A DNA stretch of 64,000 nucleotides from NCBI RefSeq assembly GCF_965204195.1, contig NZ_OZ241975.1, positions 1,550,001-1,614,000 of the forward strand, written 5' to 3'. The notes beneath the pieces were generated by a model, which ran no database searches, had not been told where the DNA came from, and saw nothing but the letters and a program-made list of their open reading frames with translations. This DNA comes from Poriferisodalis sp965204195 (GTDB lineage Bacteria; Actinomycetota; Acidimicrobiia; Acidimicrobiales; Poriferisodalaceae). Both the position numbers and the translations under genes were made by a program. Of the stretch, positions 33,431-42,862 are shown in pieces; position 1 is the stretch's first letter; every line of letters starts with the position of its first letter.

Positions 33431-34609
33431 GTGGAGCACGCTGAACAGGTCAGCCACATCAAGACACTGCTGGCGCGGCTCGACTCCGGCACCAACGTGG
33501 ATGCCGGCGGCGTGCGCTACAACCCCACGTCCTCCTATACCGACCGCGAACTCGCACAGATCGAGCGGCGGGAGTTCTTCGACACTCACCCCCAGATGGT
33601 GGGTCTGTCGGGCGACTTACCCGAACCGGGCTCGTTCATGACCCAAGATGATCTCGGCACGCCGATGCTGCTCGTGCGATCGCCGAGCGGCCGGTTCCGG
33701 GCGTTCGTGAATTCCTGCCGCCATCGCGGCGTGGTCGTCGAGACCGAGCCGCGCGGTCGCAAGCGCCGCTTCGCCTGCCCGTTTCACAACTGGACCTACG
33801 ACGCCGACGGTGCGCTGGTCGGCCTGCCCAAGTCGGATCACTTCGGCGAGCTCGACCGCGACGACCTAGGGCTGGTGGAGCTGCCGGCAGTCGAGCGCCA
33901 CGGCCTGCTGTGGGTGCATCCGCGGCCCGGTGGCGCGCTCGACCCCGATGCGCTGCTGGGTGACGAGCTTGCCGCCGACTTCGCGGGCTGGGACTTCGGC
34001 AAGCTGCAGTGGCTGGGCTGTGACACCTACGAGGTCGGCTGCAACTGGAAGCTCGCCATGGACACGTTCGGCGAGACCTACCACTTCCCCGTGCTGCACT
34101 CCGACACGCTGTCGAATGATTTCTACGGCAACGTGCAGTGCTACGACGAGTTCGGGCGCCATCACCGGCTGATCCTGTGCCGTCGCTCCATCGAGGACGC
34201 ACGCGAGCGGCCGCCGTCGGAGTGGGACATCGCCCGCTACGGGCTGCCGGTGTACTGGCTGTTCCCGAACGTGCAGCTCATCCCGTCGCGCGAGGTGCTG
34301 TTCCTGGTGCGGGCCTATCCCCACCCGACCGAGCCCGGCCGTCACACGAGCCAGATCTCCTTCTACCTGCGGCCCGGCATTGCTCGCGACGACGCCGAGT
34401 TCGACTTCATGGCTGAGGCGTCGCGTGCATTCAGCAACGTCATCCGCGACGAGGACTACGTGATGAGCGCCAGCCAGCAGCGTTCAGCCAATGGCGGCGC
34501 GCTCGAACACGTGGTGTTCGGCCGCAACGAGCCGGCGTTGCATCACTTCCACAACACCTACCGGGCTGCGCTGGGCCAGGAACTGCTGCCACTGCACTCG
34601 ACCCCTTGA
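33431..34609 (+). CDS. Rieske non-heme iron oxygenase, alpha subunit
   Basis: 392 residues from GTG 33431. The Rieske [2Fe-2S] motif is C-x-H-x(n)-C-x2-H: 'SCRHRG' and 'CPFHNW', near residues 95-117. The mononuclear iron site is in 'DTFGETYHFPVLH' (two His) with a downstream Asp. The family hydroxylates aromatic or other unactivated substrates using electrons from a reductase. No ferredoxin or reductase subunit is adjacent, so it must borrow one. Confidence 0.9.
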   Translation: MEHAEQVSHIKTLLARLDSGTNVDAGGVRYNPTSSYTDRELAQIERREFFDTHPQMVGLSGDLPEPGSFMTQDDLGTPMLLVRSPSGRFRAFVNSCRHRGVVVETEPRGRKRRFACPFHNWTYDADGALVGLPKSDHFGELDRDDLGLVELPAVERHGLLWVHPRPGGALDPDALLGDELAADFAGWDFGKLQWLGCDTYEVGCNWKLAMDTFGETYHFPVLHSDTLSNDFYGNVQCYDEFGRHHRLILCRRSIEDARERPPSEWDIARYGLPVYWLFPNVQLIPSREVLFLVRAYPHPTEPGRHTSQISFYLRPGIARDDAEFDFMAEASRAFSNVIRDEDYVMSASQQRSANGGALEHVVFGRNEPALHHFHNTYRAALGQELLPLHSTP

Positions 34610-34618
34610 GCGGGTGTC

Positions 34619-34635
34619 GCGGCCCAACAGGCCGC
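34619..34635. terminator. Hairpin between convergent Rieske and aminotransferase genes
   Basis: GCGGCC (34619-34624), loop CAACA, GGCCGC (34630-34635): a perfect 6-bp GC stem in the 33-nt gap between two convergent stop codons. A bidirectional terminator is likely, although no T-run follows. Confidence 0.5.
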
Positions 34636-34642
34636 CGGGCGC

Positions 34643-35749
34643 TCAGCCGCTCACAAGTTCTTCGAGCGCTCCCAGCAGCATCCTGACGTTGCGCATCCGG
34701 GCCGTGTGCCCCATGCAGCCGATGCGCCACACCTTGCCGGCGACGGGTCCGAGCCCGCCGCCCACCTCGATGCCGTAGCGCTCCAGCAGAGCACGGCGCC
34801 CGGCAGCGTCGTCGAGGCCGTCCGGCAGCGTGACAGTGGTGAGCTCGGGCAGGCGGTGGCCCTCTTGGGCCCACAGCTCGAAACCGAGCTCGGGCAGGCG
34901 CGCGTGCAGTTCGTCGCCGCAGGCCTGGTGGCGAGCCCAGGCGTTCTGGAGTCCCTCGTCGAGCACGGCGCCGAGGCCGGCGTGCAGCGCATAGAGCATC
35001 GAGATCGGCGCGGTGTGGTGATAGGCGCGGGCGCCCTCGCCCACGACGTACGCCCGGATCATGTTCAGGTCGAGGTACCAGCTCTGGGGCCGTTCGACGA
35101 GCGATTCCAGTGCCCGATCGCTGACTGTGAGGGGCGCGAGGCCGGGGGGCACACCGAGGCATTTCTGCGTGCCGCTGTAGGCGATGTCGACGGCCCAGCC
35201 GTCGATGTCGACATCGATGCCCCCCAGCGACGTCACACAGTCGACGAGCAGCAGGGCATCGCCCTTGCCCTGGCCGAGCGGCGCGATGTCGTTGCGCACG
35301 CCGGTGGATGTCTCCGCATGCACGACGGCGATGAGCTTCGGCGAGGGGTGGGCGTCGATCAGTCGCTGCGGATCGATGGCACTGCCCCAGTCCTCGTTCA
35401 CCGCCACGACGTCTGCACCGCACCGGGCTGCCACGTCGCACATGCGTGTGCCGAAGACGCCGTTGACACCGATGACCACCGTGTCGCCGGGTTCGACGAA
35501 ATTGCAGAACGCAGCTTCCATGCCTGCCGAGCCGGTAGCGCTGACGGGGAAGGTCAGCAGGTTCTGGGTCTGCCAGACAGCGCGCAGGCGTTCATTGATC
35601 TCGTCCAGCAGGGCGATGAACTCGGGATCGAGGTGGCCCAGCACGGGCCGGGTGAAGGCTTCGATGACTTCGGGGTAGGGATTGGAGGGTCCCGGCCCCA
35701 TCAGGATGCGGTCGCTGCGGGTCACGGGCCCGCACGGTACCGGCCGCAT
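34643..35749 (-). CDS. Class V aminotransferase (serine/alanine-glyoxylate type)
   Basis: A 368-residue PLP enzyme of the alanine-glyoxylate/serine-pyruvate aminotransferase group. Landmarks are 'MGPGPSNPYPEVIEAFTRPVLGHLDPEF', 'SATGSAGMEAAFCNFVEPGD', 'DCVTSLGGIDVDIDGWAVD' and the PLP lysine in 'YSGTQKCLGVPPGLAPLTVS', near residue 193. It would move amino groups to glyoxylate, linking to glycine/serine metabolism that is well represented here (gcvTPH, serB). The start is ATG 35749; a longer open frame upstream is not family-like. Confidence 0.92.
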   Translation of the reverse strand: MRPVPCGPVTRSDRILMGPGPSNPYPEVIEAFTRPVLGHLDPEFIALLDEINERLRAVWQTQNLLTFPVSATGSAGMEAAFCNFVEPGDTVVIGVNGVFGTRMCDVAARCGADVVAVNEDWGSAIDPQRLIDAHPSPKLIAVVHAETSTGVRNDIAPLGQGKGDALLLVDCVTSLGGIDVDIDGWAVDIAYSGTQKCLGVPPGLAPLTVSDRALESLVERPQSWYLDLNMIRAYVVGEGARAYHHTAPISMLYALHAGLGAVLDEGLQNAWARHQACGDELHARLPELGFELWAQEGHRLPELTTVTLPDGLDDAAGRRALLERYGIEVGGGLGPVAGKVWRIGCMGHTARMRNVRMLLGALEELVSG

Positions 35750-35789
35750 GTCGATGACGTTCGGTTCCGCAGCGTCGGTGCAGATGACG

Positions 35790-36683
35790 TCAGCGCGATT
35801 CGAGGGGCCGCAGCAGGGCGATAAGGCTGGAGGTGTCCCAGCGGCCACCACCGAGCTCCTGAATGCGTTTGTAGAACTGGTCCACGAGGGCGGTGACCGG
35901 CAGGGGAGCACCGTTGCGTTGCGCTTCCGACAGCACGATGCCGAGGTCCTTGCGCATCCAGTCCACGGCAAAACCGAAATCGAACTCGTCGGCGGCCATC
36001 GTTGTGCCGCGGTTCGACATCTGCCACGACCCCGCCGCGCCCTGAGAGATGGTGTCGAGCACGGCGTCGAGATCGAGACCGGCACGGCGACCGAACTCGA
36101 GTCCCTCCGACAGTGCCTGGACGAGACCGGCAATGCAGATCTGGTTGACCATCTTGGTGAGCTGTCCCGCGCCGGCTGGGCCGATCAGCGTGACCGCCCG
36201 CGCGTAGGAGTCCATGACCGGTCGCGCCCGCTCGAAGTGCTCGGCAGCGCCGCCGCACATGACGGTCAGCACGCCGTTCTGCGCGCCCGCCTCGCCGCCG
36301 GACACGGGTGCATCCACGAAGCCGATCCCTTGCTCGGAACACGCAGTGGCCAGCTCACGGGCCATGTCGGCCGAAGCAGTGGTGTGATCCACGAGGACCG
36401 AGCCCTCGACCATTGCCGCCAGCGCGCCGTCGTCGCCGTAGGTCACCGCGCGCACGTCGTCGTCGGCGCCGACGCACATGAACACGATGGCTGCGCCATC
36501 GGCGGCGTCTGCCGGCGTTGCAGCCACCCGACCTTGGTGCTCGCCTGACCACCGTTGCGCGACGCTCGCGGTTCGGTTGAAGACGGCCACGCGGTGGCCC
36601 GCTGCAGCGAGGTGGCCCGCCATGGGGAAGCCCATGACGCCGAGCCCGATGAATCCGACATCAACCGGCACGGTGGACTCCAT
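35790..36683 (-). CDS. 3-hydroxyisobutyrate dehydrogenase-family protein
   Basis: A 297-residue beta-hydroxyacid dehydrogenase with the N-terminal NAD(P) site 'VGFIGLGVMGFPMAGHL', substrate motif 'FVDAPVSGGEAGAQNG', and catalytic lysine in 'GAGQLTKMVNQI' near residue 173. The family includes 3-hydroxyisobutyrate, tartronate semialdehyde and related reductases. With the neighbouring glyoxylate aminotransferase, tartronate semialdehyde reduction is plausible. It overlaps the upstream ligase gene by 23 nt. Confidence 0.9.
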   Translation of the reverse strand: MESTVPVDVGFIGLGVMGFPMAGHLAAAGHRVAVFNRTASVAQRWSGEHQGRVAATPADAADGAAIVFMCVGADDDVRAVTYGDDGALAAMVEGSVLVDHTTASADMARELATACSEQGIGFVDAPVSGGEAGAQNGVLTVMCGGAAEHFERARPVMDSYARAVTLIGPAGAGQLTKMVNQICIAGLVQALSEGLEFGRRAGLDLDAVLDTISQGAAGSWQMSNRGTTMAADEFDFGFAVDWMRKDLGIVLSEAQRNGAPLPVTALVDQFYKRIQELGGGRWDTSSLIALLRPLESR

Positions 36684-38220
36684 GGTTCTCGTTGAGCATT
36701 GCTCGTACCTCGTGTTTGCGTACTTTGCCGAGCGCCGTTCGGGGGAGCTGATCGGTCCAGAACACTGCCTTGGGATGCTTGAAGCGTGCGAGCTGCCCGT
36801 CGAACAGCCGCAGGAGATCGGCGTCCTCGATCTCGGTGTCGTCCGCGACGCTAGGAGCGGCCGCCGGCCCGGTTGCCCGCACGGCCACGATGACGGGCAC
36901 CTCGCCCCATCGCTCGTCGGGCACGCCCACGACGGTTGCTTCGGCGACCAGATCGCTGCGGGCCAGCACCTCCTCGAGCTCCGCGGGGTAGATGTTCTCG
37001 CCTCCCGAGATGATCATGTCCTTGCGCCGGTCGTCGATGAAGATCCAGCCCTCGTCATCCGCGTGCCCGACATCGCCGGTGCGGAACCACCCGTCGCTGA
37101 GCGCCTCGGCAGTGGCCTCGGCATCGCGCCAGTACTCCCGCAGCACGCTCGGCCCCCGCACCCACAGCTCGCCGCGCTCGCCCGGCGCCGCGTCCCTGCC
37201 GTCATCGGTGACGATGCGCACTTCGCACATGGTCGAGGGCTTGCCGCACGAGCCCGGACGGGTTGCTGCTTCGTCGCAGCGCAGGTGCACCGCTATCGGG
37301 GCGGTCTCCGTGGAACCGTAGATCTGCCCAACCGGCACACCCCGATCGAAGAAGGGCCGGGTGGCAGCCGCCGGCACGGGCGACGACCCGGTCATGATCC
37401 CGTGCAGCGAGCCGAGATCGGCGGTGGCGAATCGCGGGTGGGCGGCAACGGCGGTCAAGGCGGCGGGCACCAGCACGGTCCACGTCGGCTGCCACTGCTC
37501 CACGTCGTCGAGGAACTGCCCGGCGTCGAAGGCCCGCTCGATGAGCGCCGCCGCACCTCCCAGCACAGCAGGGAGCGTCTGGATGTTCAGCCCGCCGACG
37601 TGGAACAGCGGGATCGTGGTGAGCACCCGGTCGCGGCTCGTGAGGTCATGAGCGTGGGTTGAGTTGACGGCGTTCGCAGCCATCGCCGCTTGGTCCAGCA
37701 CAGCCCCCTTGGGATGCCCCGTCGTGCCCGAGGTGTAGGCCAGCAGCACCGGATGGGCGGGGGTGCCCCGACGTGGCGGTACGGCGCTCGTGGCACTGGG
37801 GCACTCGGGCTCGTCAGGCAGCACCCGGATCTCGCACCCCGCACCGATCGATTCGGCATGCCGCTCGAACGTCGAATCCACCACCAGCAGGCTGGGTCCA
37901 GCGTGGTCGAGGATCCACCGGTGCTCGGGCGGCGCCAGGCGCGAGTTCAACGGCAAGTAGATGGCGCCGAGCCAGGAGCATCCGAGCATCAGCCGCAGCG
38001 CGGCCGGCCGGTTCGGGCCGAGCCACGCCACACGGTCGCCCTCGCCCACGCCGGCACCGGCCAGCCAGCCGGCCGTCGCGGCGATCTGGTCTGCGAATGC
38101 GCGGTACGTGTGCTCGACGCCTTCGAACGCGACGGCGGTCGCAGACGGCTGCCGGTCGGCCCACCGCTCGACACGCGCGGCAAGATCGGCCCCAGCGGAC
38201 AGTGGTCCGGGATCGCTCAC
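36661..38220 (-). CDS. AMP-forming acyl-CoA synthetase
   Basis: A 519-residue ANL-superfamily ligase activating a carboxylic acid through an acyl-AMP to a CoA thioester. The P-loop-like motif is 'LLAYTSGTTGHPKGAVL', then 'QIYGSTETAP', 'DGWFRTGDVGHADDEGWIFI' and the C-terminal catalytic lysine in 'LPRTALGKVRKHEV'. Fatty, aromatic or small branched acids are possible substrates. The gene overlaps the dehydrogenase that follows, so the two are co-expressed. Confidence 0.93.
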   Translation of the reverse strand: MSDPGPLSAGADLAARVERWADRQPSATAVAFEGVEHTYRAFADQIAATAGWLAGAGVGEGDRVAWLGPNRPAALRLMLGCSWLGAIYLPLNSRLAPPEHRWILDHAGPSLLVVDSTFERHAESIGAGCEIRVLPDEPECPSATSAVPPRRGTPAHPVLLAYTSGTTGHPKGAVLDQAAMAANAVNSTHAHDLTSRDRVLTTIPLFHVGGLNIQTLPAVLGGAAALIERAFDAGQFLDDVEQWQPTWTVLVPAALTAVAAHPRFATADLGSLHGIMTGSSPVPAAATRPFFDRGVPVGQIYGSTETAPIAVHLRCDEAATRPGSCGKPSTMCEVRIVTDDGRDAAPGERGELWVRGPSVLREYWRDAEATAEALSDGWFRTGDVGHADDEGWIFIDDRRKDMIISGGENIYPAELEEVLARSDLVAEATVVGVPDERWGEVPVIVAVRATGPAAAPSVADDTEIEDADLLRLFDGQLARFKHPKAVFWTDQLPRTALGKVRKHEVRAMLNENHGVHRAG

Positions 38221-38265
38221 GGTGCCTGCAAGATGTGGATGGGTGCCGGCTGCGGGCTAGCTGGC

Positions 38266-39312
38266 TCAGGCCAGGTCGCCCTGCAGGGCGCCTTCGATCA
38301 CTACAGCCTCCCTGTCGAGGAACACGCTGTGATTGCGCATGGGCAGGTCGAAGTGCCCCAGCGTGTGGCGCCCGGCGTGCTCGTTGGCGCCCGTCGAGTA
38401 GAGGAAGTTGCCGGCGAAGGCTCGCTGCTCGGTGCCGTTGGTCTGGCTCCGGTCGTACATCGACAGGGTGTCCCACCGAGCGCCGGGGTTCATGCCCCAA
38501 CCCACGTGGCTGGTCGCGTACGCCTCGCGGTCGCCCCAGGCATCGGTGTAACTGCGGAACAGCGCCGCGTCGGTGCCGACTCCCTCGACGTCCACGACAT
38601 AGTCGTCCTCGATTCTCAGCGTGACCGGCGACTCGATGTACCGCTTGAAGGTGAGGTTCATGTCGCCACGGTCCATCACAATCGTGCCGTTCACAGTGTT
38701 GGCTTTGGGGAAGGCCAGGCAGAGCCCGCCAGGCCAGTGACTGATCGTGCCCGGCCGGGCGGTGTAGCCCCATCCGCCGCCGCACGGCGCTCCGTCGACG
38801 TCGACGACCAGATCGGTGCCCGCTGCCGAGGTGACGTGCATCTGCGAAGCTGCGATCAGCTTCTTGATACCGACCTTGACTTTCGGCTCGAGGTCCGGCT
38901 CTGGCGAAAGACGCTCGAGAGCCTCCGGGTGCTCATTGGACACCATCAGGATCCGGGTTCCCTCGCCCAGGATCTTCGGGAGTTCCGGAGCGTGCAGCAG
39001 CCCTTCCACCGTGCAGTCGACCACGAAATCCACCGCACCGAGGGCCGCGAGCACTGCCGCTGAGCCGGCGATGGCGTCGGACGCGCCCGTCGACCTCACC
39101 GGCACCGGCGCCGACTGGCGAGGCGTCGGCACCACGACGTGGACCGGCGGCGTGCCGAGCCGGTCCAGGGCCAGTTCGGCCAGGTTCACGTTCACGGCCC
39201 TGCTCTGGCTCTCGGACAGGATCGCTGCTGTCTGGGGCGGTTCGACGCCGCACATCTCGAAAACCGACGAGAAGGCGTCGATCCACTTCGCTTCGATTCG
39301 CTCGACCAGCAT
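38266..39312 (-). CDS. NicX-like ring-cleaving dioxygenase / M29-fold protein
   Basis: A 348-residue protein resembling 2,5-dihydroxypyridine 5,6-dioxygenase (NicX), a non-heme iron enzyme that shares its fold with M29 aminopeptidases. Shared landmarks are 'MLVSNEHPEAL'-type 'MVSNEHPEALERL', 'TDLVVDVDGAPCGGGWGY', 'SHWPGGLCLAFP', the acidic/His cluster 'SHVGWGMNPGARWD', and a C-terminal 'GANEHAGRHTLGHFDLPM'. If the assignment holds, it and the nearby ligase point to heteroaromatic catabolism. An aminopeptidase cannot be excluded. Confidence 0.75.
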   Translation of the reverse strand: MLVERIEAKWIDAFSSVFEMCGVEPPQTAAILSESQSRAVNVNLAELALDRLGTPPVHVVVPTPRQSAPVPVRSTGASDAIAGSAAVLAALGAVDFVVDCTVEGLLHAPELPKILGEGTRILMVSNEHPEALERLSPEPDLEPKVKVGIKKLIAASQMHVTSAAGTDLVVDVDGAPCGGGWGYTARPGTISHWPGGLCLAFPKANTVNGTIVMDRGDMNLTFKRYIESPVTLRIEDDYVVDVEGVGTDAALFRSYTDAWGDREAYATSHVGWGMNPGARWDTLSMYDRSQTNGTEQRAFAGNFLYSTGANEHAGRHTLGHFDLPMRNHSVFLDREAVVIEGALQGDLA

Positions 39313-39389
39313 CTGGTCCTCCAGATTCCCGCAGTCTGCTGACTATGCGCCAAGTTAGAGGCTGTGCGGAGCGCCGCGGCCGTTGGGTG

Positions 39390-40094
39390 TCAGGCTGCTT
39401 CGACGGCGGCGAGGTGGGCGGCGTCGTTGAACCGTCGTACCTGCCAGAGGCGCCGCCCGTTGAAATCGAGCAGCTCCAGCTCGGTGATGGCGGTCACCGA
39501 GGTGACCACGCCGACGCCCCGATGACTGGGCGGGATGCCGAAGGCCATCGCCATGGCCGCAGAGGCGATGCCGCCGTGGCACCCCACAAAGATCGTCTTT
39601 CCCGCATGGGCTGCGGCGATGTCGTTGAGCGCCTGTGCAACTCGGTGGCGGAAGCCTGCGCGGCTCTCACCGCCGTCCACCACGGGCGCGTATGGCTGGT
39701 CCATCGGCTGGATGAACCCGAAGCGCTCGCGCGCCGCCTCCCAGGTCATGCCGTCGGCAGGTCCGAGCCGCATTTCCTCGAGGTCATCGTGGAGATGGAC
39801 GTCGAGATTCCCGCGCTCGGGCCCGCTGCCGAGTACTGGCAGCACGATGTCGGTGGTCTCGCGGGCCCTGGGCAGCGGCGAGGAGTAGACGACGTGCACC
39901 TCGGGTTCGCGGCCGCCAGCGAACCGGTCGCGCAGCGCCGCCGCTTGAGCGCGGCCCCGGTCGGTGAGGCCCCGACACCCCTGGGGTCCGCCGACGATTC
40001 CTTCGGCCATGGCGACGGATTCGCCGTGCCGGACGATCAGCAGCCGCGAGAGCAGTTGCTCGTCAGCCATATCGCCTGCTGCCGACATCCACAC
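39390..40094 (-). CDS. Histidine phosphatase superfamily protein
   Basis: A phosphoglycerate mutase-like protein with the catalytic 'LLIVRHGES' at about residue 18-26, 'RGLTDRGRAQAAALRDRF', 'VYSSPLPRARETTDIV' and a second catalytic His in 'IFVGCHGGI'. Substrates in this family range from sugar phosphates to nucleotide derivatives, and nothing specific is visible. Start uncertain: 40094 gives 234 residues; the in-frame ATG 40070 (MADEQLL) is an equally good start. Confidence 0.9.
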   Translation of the reverse strand: MWMSAAGDMADEQLLSRLLIVRHGESVAMAEGIVGGPQGCRGLTDRGRAQAAALRDRFAGGREPEVHVVYSSPLPRARETTDIVLPVLGSGPERGNLDVHLHDDLEEMRLGPADGMTWEAARERFGFIQPMDQPYAPVVDGGESRAGFRHRVAQALNDIAAAHAGKTIFVGCHGGIASAAMAMAFGIPPSHRGVGVVTSVTAITELELLDFNGRRLWQVRRFNDAAHLAAVEAA

Positions 40095-40143
40095 CGGAAG
40101 ACTCTAGGTGCTGAGCCCGAGCGGCCCGGTGAGCGGCACTGTG

Positions 40144-40527
40144 CTAGCTCACCGTGGCTGTCGAACTGCGGTGTTGCGAGCCGTCCGCCCCGCGTGACGT
40201 GCGCTTCCGCGGGGCGTCTGCGGCATCGGCCGACGGGGCCACGTCGTGCAGGGCGGTGAACTTGAGAGAGCAAGGGTCGAAGACTGCCACCGCTCCACTG
40301 CGCGCCTCGCGAGCGACATGCGTGCCGGGAATGTGCTCGGCCGCCGCGACCGCATCGGCAACCGCGTCGGCCAGGCAACCCGATTGACGCGAGAACACAA
40401 GCGCCTGGACGCCGTCGTGGGCCGCTGCAGCCGGGCGGGAGTAGCCGGCGCCTTCCAGCCGCTCGACCGTCGAAGCAACGGTTAGGTCGGCGCCGTCGAC
40501 AAACAAACAGAATTCATGCGTGGTCAT
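40144..40527 (-). CDS. Small protein with antitoxin-like N-terminal alpha/beta domain
   Basis: 127 residues from ATG 40527. The first ~75 residues ('HEFCLFVDGADLTVASTVERLEGAGYS ... QALVFSRQSGCLADAVADAVAAAE') follow a pattern I associate with a widespread small domain often fused to or next to HTH antitoxin-like regulators. The remaining 50 residues are basic and low-complexity. No toxin gene is adjacent. Function unknown. Confidence 0.5.
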   Translation of the reverse strand: MTTHEFCLFVDGADLTVASTVERLEGAGYSRPAAAAHDGVQALVFSRQSGCLADAVADAVAAAEHIPGTHVAREARSGAVAVFDPCSLKFTALHDVAPSADAADAPRKRTSRGADGSQHRSSTATVS

Positions 40528-40816
40528 CACAGGCGCGTTACCTCTCGCTGCATCGCTTGATGCCGGAAGCCGTGGTCGCATGGCCAAGCGTCCGGCCGGT
40601 CTGCGGCACTCTAGTAGCGATTGCTTATCTACCGTCAAGAGCTTTAGTTTCAAATAATTTCCATATTTTCCGTGTAGTTTAGGAATCTGTCTCTGGCAAT
40701 CTGTTCGGGGTGGCCGCCGGCCCGCACGCCGTAGCGGGCGTGCATTCGCTAGCGGGACAGTCTGGAGCGCCGCGCCGACGCGACCGGAAAGTGCCTGGGC
40801 CGTAGCATGCGGCCCG
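40528..40816. promoter_or_regulatory. Divergent intergenic region with AT-rich core
   Basis: About 290 nt without a gene between two divergent genes. The segment around 40620-40690 is far richer in A and T than its surroundings (runs such as CAAATAATTTCCATATTTTC) and is the natural place for divergent promoters. I could not pick a single convincing -35/-10 pair and see no dyad. Confidence 0.4.
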
Positions 40817-41458
40817 ATGACAGGTGACACGGGGATGTCAACGCCGCAGCACATCGCCTATCGAGCGATGGTGGCCTCCGACGTCGGCTCGGTTCCTGTG
40901 GGGTGCATGGGCGAACCCGACGAACTGGCAGAGCGGATCGCCAGCCTTGGATCCGCTGCGATCCTGGCATTCGAGGGAGACCGCCACGTCGGGCAGCTGC
41001 AGTTCCGGAGGTACATCCCCGGACAGCGAAGCCCCAACAACATCTGGGATCCGGTGTACTGGATGGACTTCGACGGCCGGGCACCGACCCTTCCCCCCGG
41101 CACGATCAGCGTCTTCTGCTATCACGTCGGCCAGCTTGACGACACCGACGACCGCGATAGCCGCTACTTCGGTCGGGGCATCGGGGCCGGGCTGCTCGAC
41201 CGCATGCTGGAGTGGGCGTCCGCCACCGGCGCGGCGGCCGTGGTCGCGAAGGCGTCGCCGTCGTTGAGGCCGGTGATGGGCTTCATGGGCGGTCAACCCG
41301 TCGAGGTCTACGAGGAGCGAGGCTTCCAGACTGTCGCAAGCTGGTCCGACCCCGATCTCGCCGAGGCGGTCGTCGAGCGTGGCATCGCGACCACTGAACA
41401 GCTCCCGGCCGCGGCCACCGTCAGCTGCTGCGTCCTGAACCTTTCCGAGCGCCGCTGA
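40817..41458 (+). CDS. GNAT-family N-acetyltransferase
   Basis: A 213-residue protein with the acetyl-CoA-binding motif A as 'SRYFGRGIGAGLLDRMLEWA' (R/Q-x-x-G-x-G/A type) and a C-terminal 'YEERGFQTVASW', the typical GNAT beta6-alpha4-beta7 end. The substrate is unknown. ATG 40817 is the longest start; ATG 40835 is possible. It stands alone between a divergent hypothetical gene and a serine hydrolase. Confidence 0.8.
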   Translation: MTGDTGMSTPQHIAYRAMVASDVGSVPVGCMGEPDELAERIASLGSAAILAFEGDRHVGQLQFRRYIPGQRSPNNIWDPVYWMDFDGRAPTLPPGTISVFCYHVGQLDDTDDRDSRYFGRGIGAGLLDRMLEWASATGAAAVVAKASPSLRPVMGFMGGQPVEVYEERGFQTVASWSDPDLAEAVVERGIATTEQLPAAATVSCCVLNLSERR

Positions 41459-41525
41459 CAGAGCCTTCGGCCGATTCCCGAGCCGTAGCCTGCAGGACGG
41501 CGAGTAGCGAACACCGGAGGTTGTG

Positions 41526-42830
41526 ATGGGATCGATCACCTCAGACATCGAGCCAACCGTCGATCCGGCCGAGGTGGGCTTCGACGCCGGTCGGCTGGAG
41601 CGCATTGCCGCTCATCTGGATCGGTATGTCGACGACGGGCGCCTGCCGGGCGTGTCCGTGCTGCTGACGCGCGGCGGCCAGACCGCCTACACACACCGCT
41701 ACGGCCAGCGTGACTGTGAGCGGTCGCTGCCGGTCACCGCCGACACCATCTATCGCATCTACTCGATGACCAAGCCCATCGTGTCGATCGCCGCGATGCA
41801 GCTGTACGAGCAAGGGTGCTTCCAGTTGAAGGATCCGGTCTCGCGTTGGATCCCGGAGTTTGCGAACGCACGCGTCTTCGCCGGCGGCAACGTGATGCAG
41901 TACCAGACGCGAGAACCGGCGAGCGAAGTGACCGTCCACAGCCTGCTGACCCATACCTCCGGCCTCACCTACGACTTCCACTTCGCCAACGAGGTCGACG
42001 CGCTGTACCGGGCCAATGGCTTCAACTGGGGTGCCCCCGGCAACCTCGAGGAAACCTGCGAAGCGCTCGCATCGCTCCCGCTGCTGTTCGATCCGGGCAC
42101 CGAGTGGAACTACAGCTACTCCACCGATGTTCTGGGCCGTGTCGTCGAGGTCGTCTCGGGTCAGTCGCTCGACGAGTACCTCGTCGACCACGTGACCGGG
42201 CCGCTCGGCATGACCGACACAGGCTTTCAGGTGCCACCCGCCGACGTCGAGCGCTTTGCGGCCAACTACACAACAGCCACGCTGGCGGCACGCGAGGCAC
42301 CGGGCAACACGGGGCCGGCGCCCCCGGCTTACCGGCCCGACGACCCGGGCCTGGCGCGCACGCTGATGGATGACCCGCGCACGTCGGCCTATCTGGGACC
42401 GCCCAAGATCCTTTCCGGCGGCGGTGGCCTGGTGTCGACCATGGGCGACTACCACCGCTTCACCCAGATGCTGCGCAACCGGGGCGAGCTCGACGGCGCC
42501 CGCGTCATCGGCCGGCGAACCCTCGAGTTCATGGCCAGCAATCACCTGCCTGGCGGCACCGATCTCACCGAGTGTGGCCGGGCATTGTTCTCCGAGGCGG
42601 CCTTCGACGGTGTCGGCTTCGGGCTGGGTTTCTCGGTCGTGCTCGATCCTGCCAAGGCCAAGGTCGTGTCCAGCAAGGGCGAGTTCGCCTGGGGCGGGGC
42701 TGCGTCGACAGCATTCTGGGTGGACCCGGTCGAAGACATCACGCTCGTCTTCTTGACGCAGCTGCTGCCCTCCAGCGTCCACCCGATCCGCCCAGAGCTC
42801 AAGGCCCTCGTCTACCAGGCGCTGGCGTGA
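41526..42830 (+). CDS. Serine hydrolase of the beta-lactamase/EstB family
   Basis: A 434-residue class C beta-lactamase-like esterase or D-peptidase homolog. The nucleophile motif SxxK is 'YSMTKP' near residue 80; the Tyr motif lies in 'WNYSYSTDVLG'; the third motif is 'KGEFAWGG' near residue 380. No signal peptide is seen, so it is probably cytoplasmic and more likely an esterase than a penicillin-binding enzyme. GGAGG at 41516-41520 supports ATG 41526. Confidence 0.9.
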   Translation: MGSITSDIEPTVDPAEVGFDAGRLERIAAHLDRYVDDGRLPGVSVLLTRGGQTAYTHRYGQRDCERSLPVTADTIYRIYSMTKPIVSIAAMQLYEQGCFQLKDPVSRWIPEFANARVFAGGNVMQYQTREPASEVTVHSLLTHTSGLTYDFHFANEVDALYRANGFNWGAPGNLEETCEALASLPLLFDPGTEWNYSYSTDVLGRVVEVVSGQSLDEYLVDHVTGPLGMTDTGFQVPPADVERFAANYTTATLAAREAPGNTGPAPPAYRPDDPGLARTLMDDPRTSAYLGPPKILSGGGGLVSTMGDYHRFTQMLRNRGELDGARVIGRRTLEFMASNHLPGGTDLTECGRALFSEAAFDGVGFGLGFSVVLDPAKAKVVSSKGEFAWGGAASTAFWVDPVEDITLVFLTQLLPSSVHPIRPELKALVYQALA

Positions 42831-42862
42831 GGCGGTTCGCTGCTCTTCGCGAGGAGCGCTGA